This document shows, piece by piece, positions 45,252 to 45,275 of a stretch of DNA of 45,275 nucleotides. The notes beneath the pieces were generated by a model. That model saw only the letters and a list, made by a program, of their open reading frames with translations. It did not search any database and was not told the DNA's origin. Each line of letters starts with the position of its first letter. The stretch's first letter is position 1. The position numbers and the translations under genes were made by a program. Source of the DNA: Martelella alba (lineage in GTDB: Bacteria; Pseudomonadota; Gammaproteobacteria; Enterobacterales; Enterobacteriaceae); NCBI RefSeq assembly GCF_005217455.1, contig NZ_SZPQ01000038.1:1-45275 (forward strand), in the 5' to 3' direction.

Positions 45252-45275
45252 TAGGCTTGGATACATGTCTAACAC

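Larger units (their letters stand above)
40440..45275. mobile_element. Left end of a tRNA-Gly-integrated genomic island
   Basis: Directly after the tRNA comes a tyrosine integrase, then foreign-looking cargo, remnants and AT-rich non-coding DNA, all clearly lower in GC than the core to the left. The 3' end of the tRNA (around 40420-40439) is the likely attL core. No second copy of it occurs up to 45275, so the right end lies outside the window. The island resembles P4-type integrative elements in layout, which is inference. Confidence 0.85.

Overview
The window reads as Enterobacterales chromosome. Almost every housekeeping protein is near-identical to its Escherichia coli counterpart from memory, and genes follow the E. 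coli order tktA-pgk-fbaA-mscS-argO-yggE-argP-rpiA-serA-fau-ssrS-zapA-ygfB-pepP-ubiH-ubiI-gcvTHP, then trhA(yqfA)-ygfZ-sdhE-ygfX-fldB-xerD-dsbC-recJ-prfB-lysS. The GC-rich base composition and codon use are higher than in E. coli and would fit a Sodalis/Biostraticola-like or pectobacterial lineage, but genus cannot be fixed from the sequence alone.

Region 1 (1-20.8 kb) is a conserved core: sugar phosphate metabolism (tktA end, pgk, fbaA, rpiA), osmotic release (mscS), arginine export and its regulator (argO, argP), serine synthesis (serA), 6S RNA with fau, division (zapA), ubiquinone hydroxylases (ubiH, ubiI) and the glycine cleavage operon gcvTHP. The notable departure is that epd, normally between tktA and pgk, is gone. 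A Cra-like operator that suits the old epd promoter is still there, and the gap holds an ERIC-like repeat.

Region 2 (20.9-30.4 kb) is a block not found between gcvP and trhA in E. coli: a small membrane protein, a marR-MFS efflux pair behind a long perfect palindrome, a sitABCD-type manganese/iron ABC operon divergent from mntR with an MntR-like operator in between, ygiQ, and an HD-domain phosphohydrolase.

Region 3 (30.5-40.4 kb) is core again: trhA with a FabR-like site, ygfZ, sdhE-ygfX, fldB, xerD-dsbC-recJ, prfB with its programmed +1 frameshift, lysS and tRNA-Gly(CCC). A short tandem repeat array directly abuts the 5' end of this tRNA.

Region 4 (40.4 kb to the end) is the left end of a genomic island at the tRNA-Gly: a tyrosine integrase, a lower-GC cassette with a NIPSNAP-like protein and an SDR dehydrogenase lying between two diverged direct repeats, about 1 kb without an intact gene but rich in inverted repeats (including an 87-nt multi-helix element that could be a non-coding RNA), and a small hypothetical protein. 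The other island end is outside the window. The least explained sequence is at 43.9-45.25 kb.
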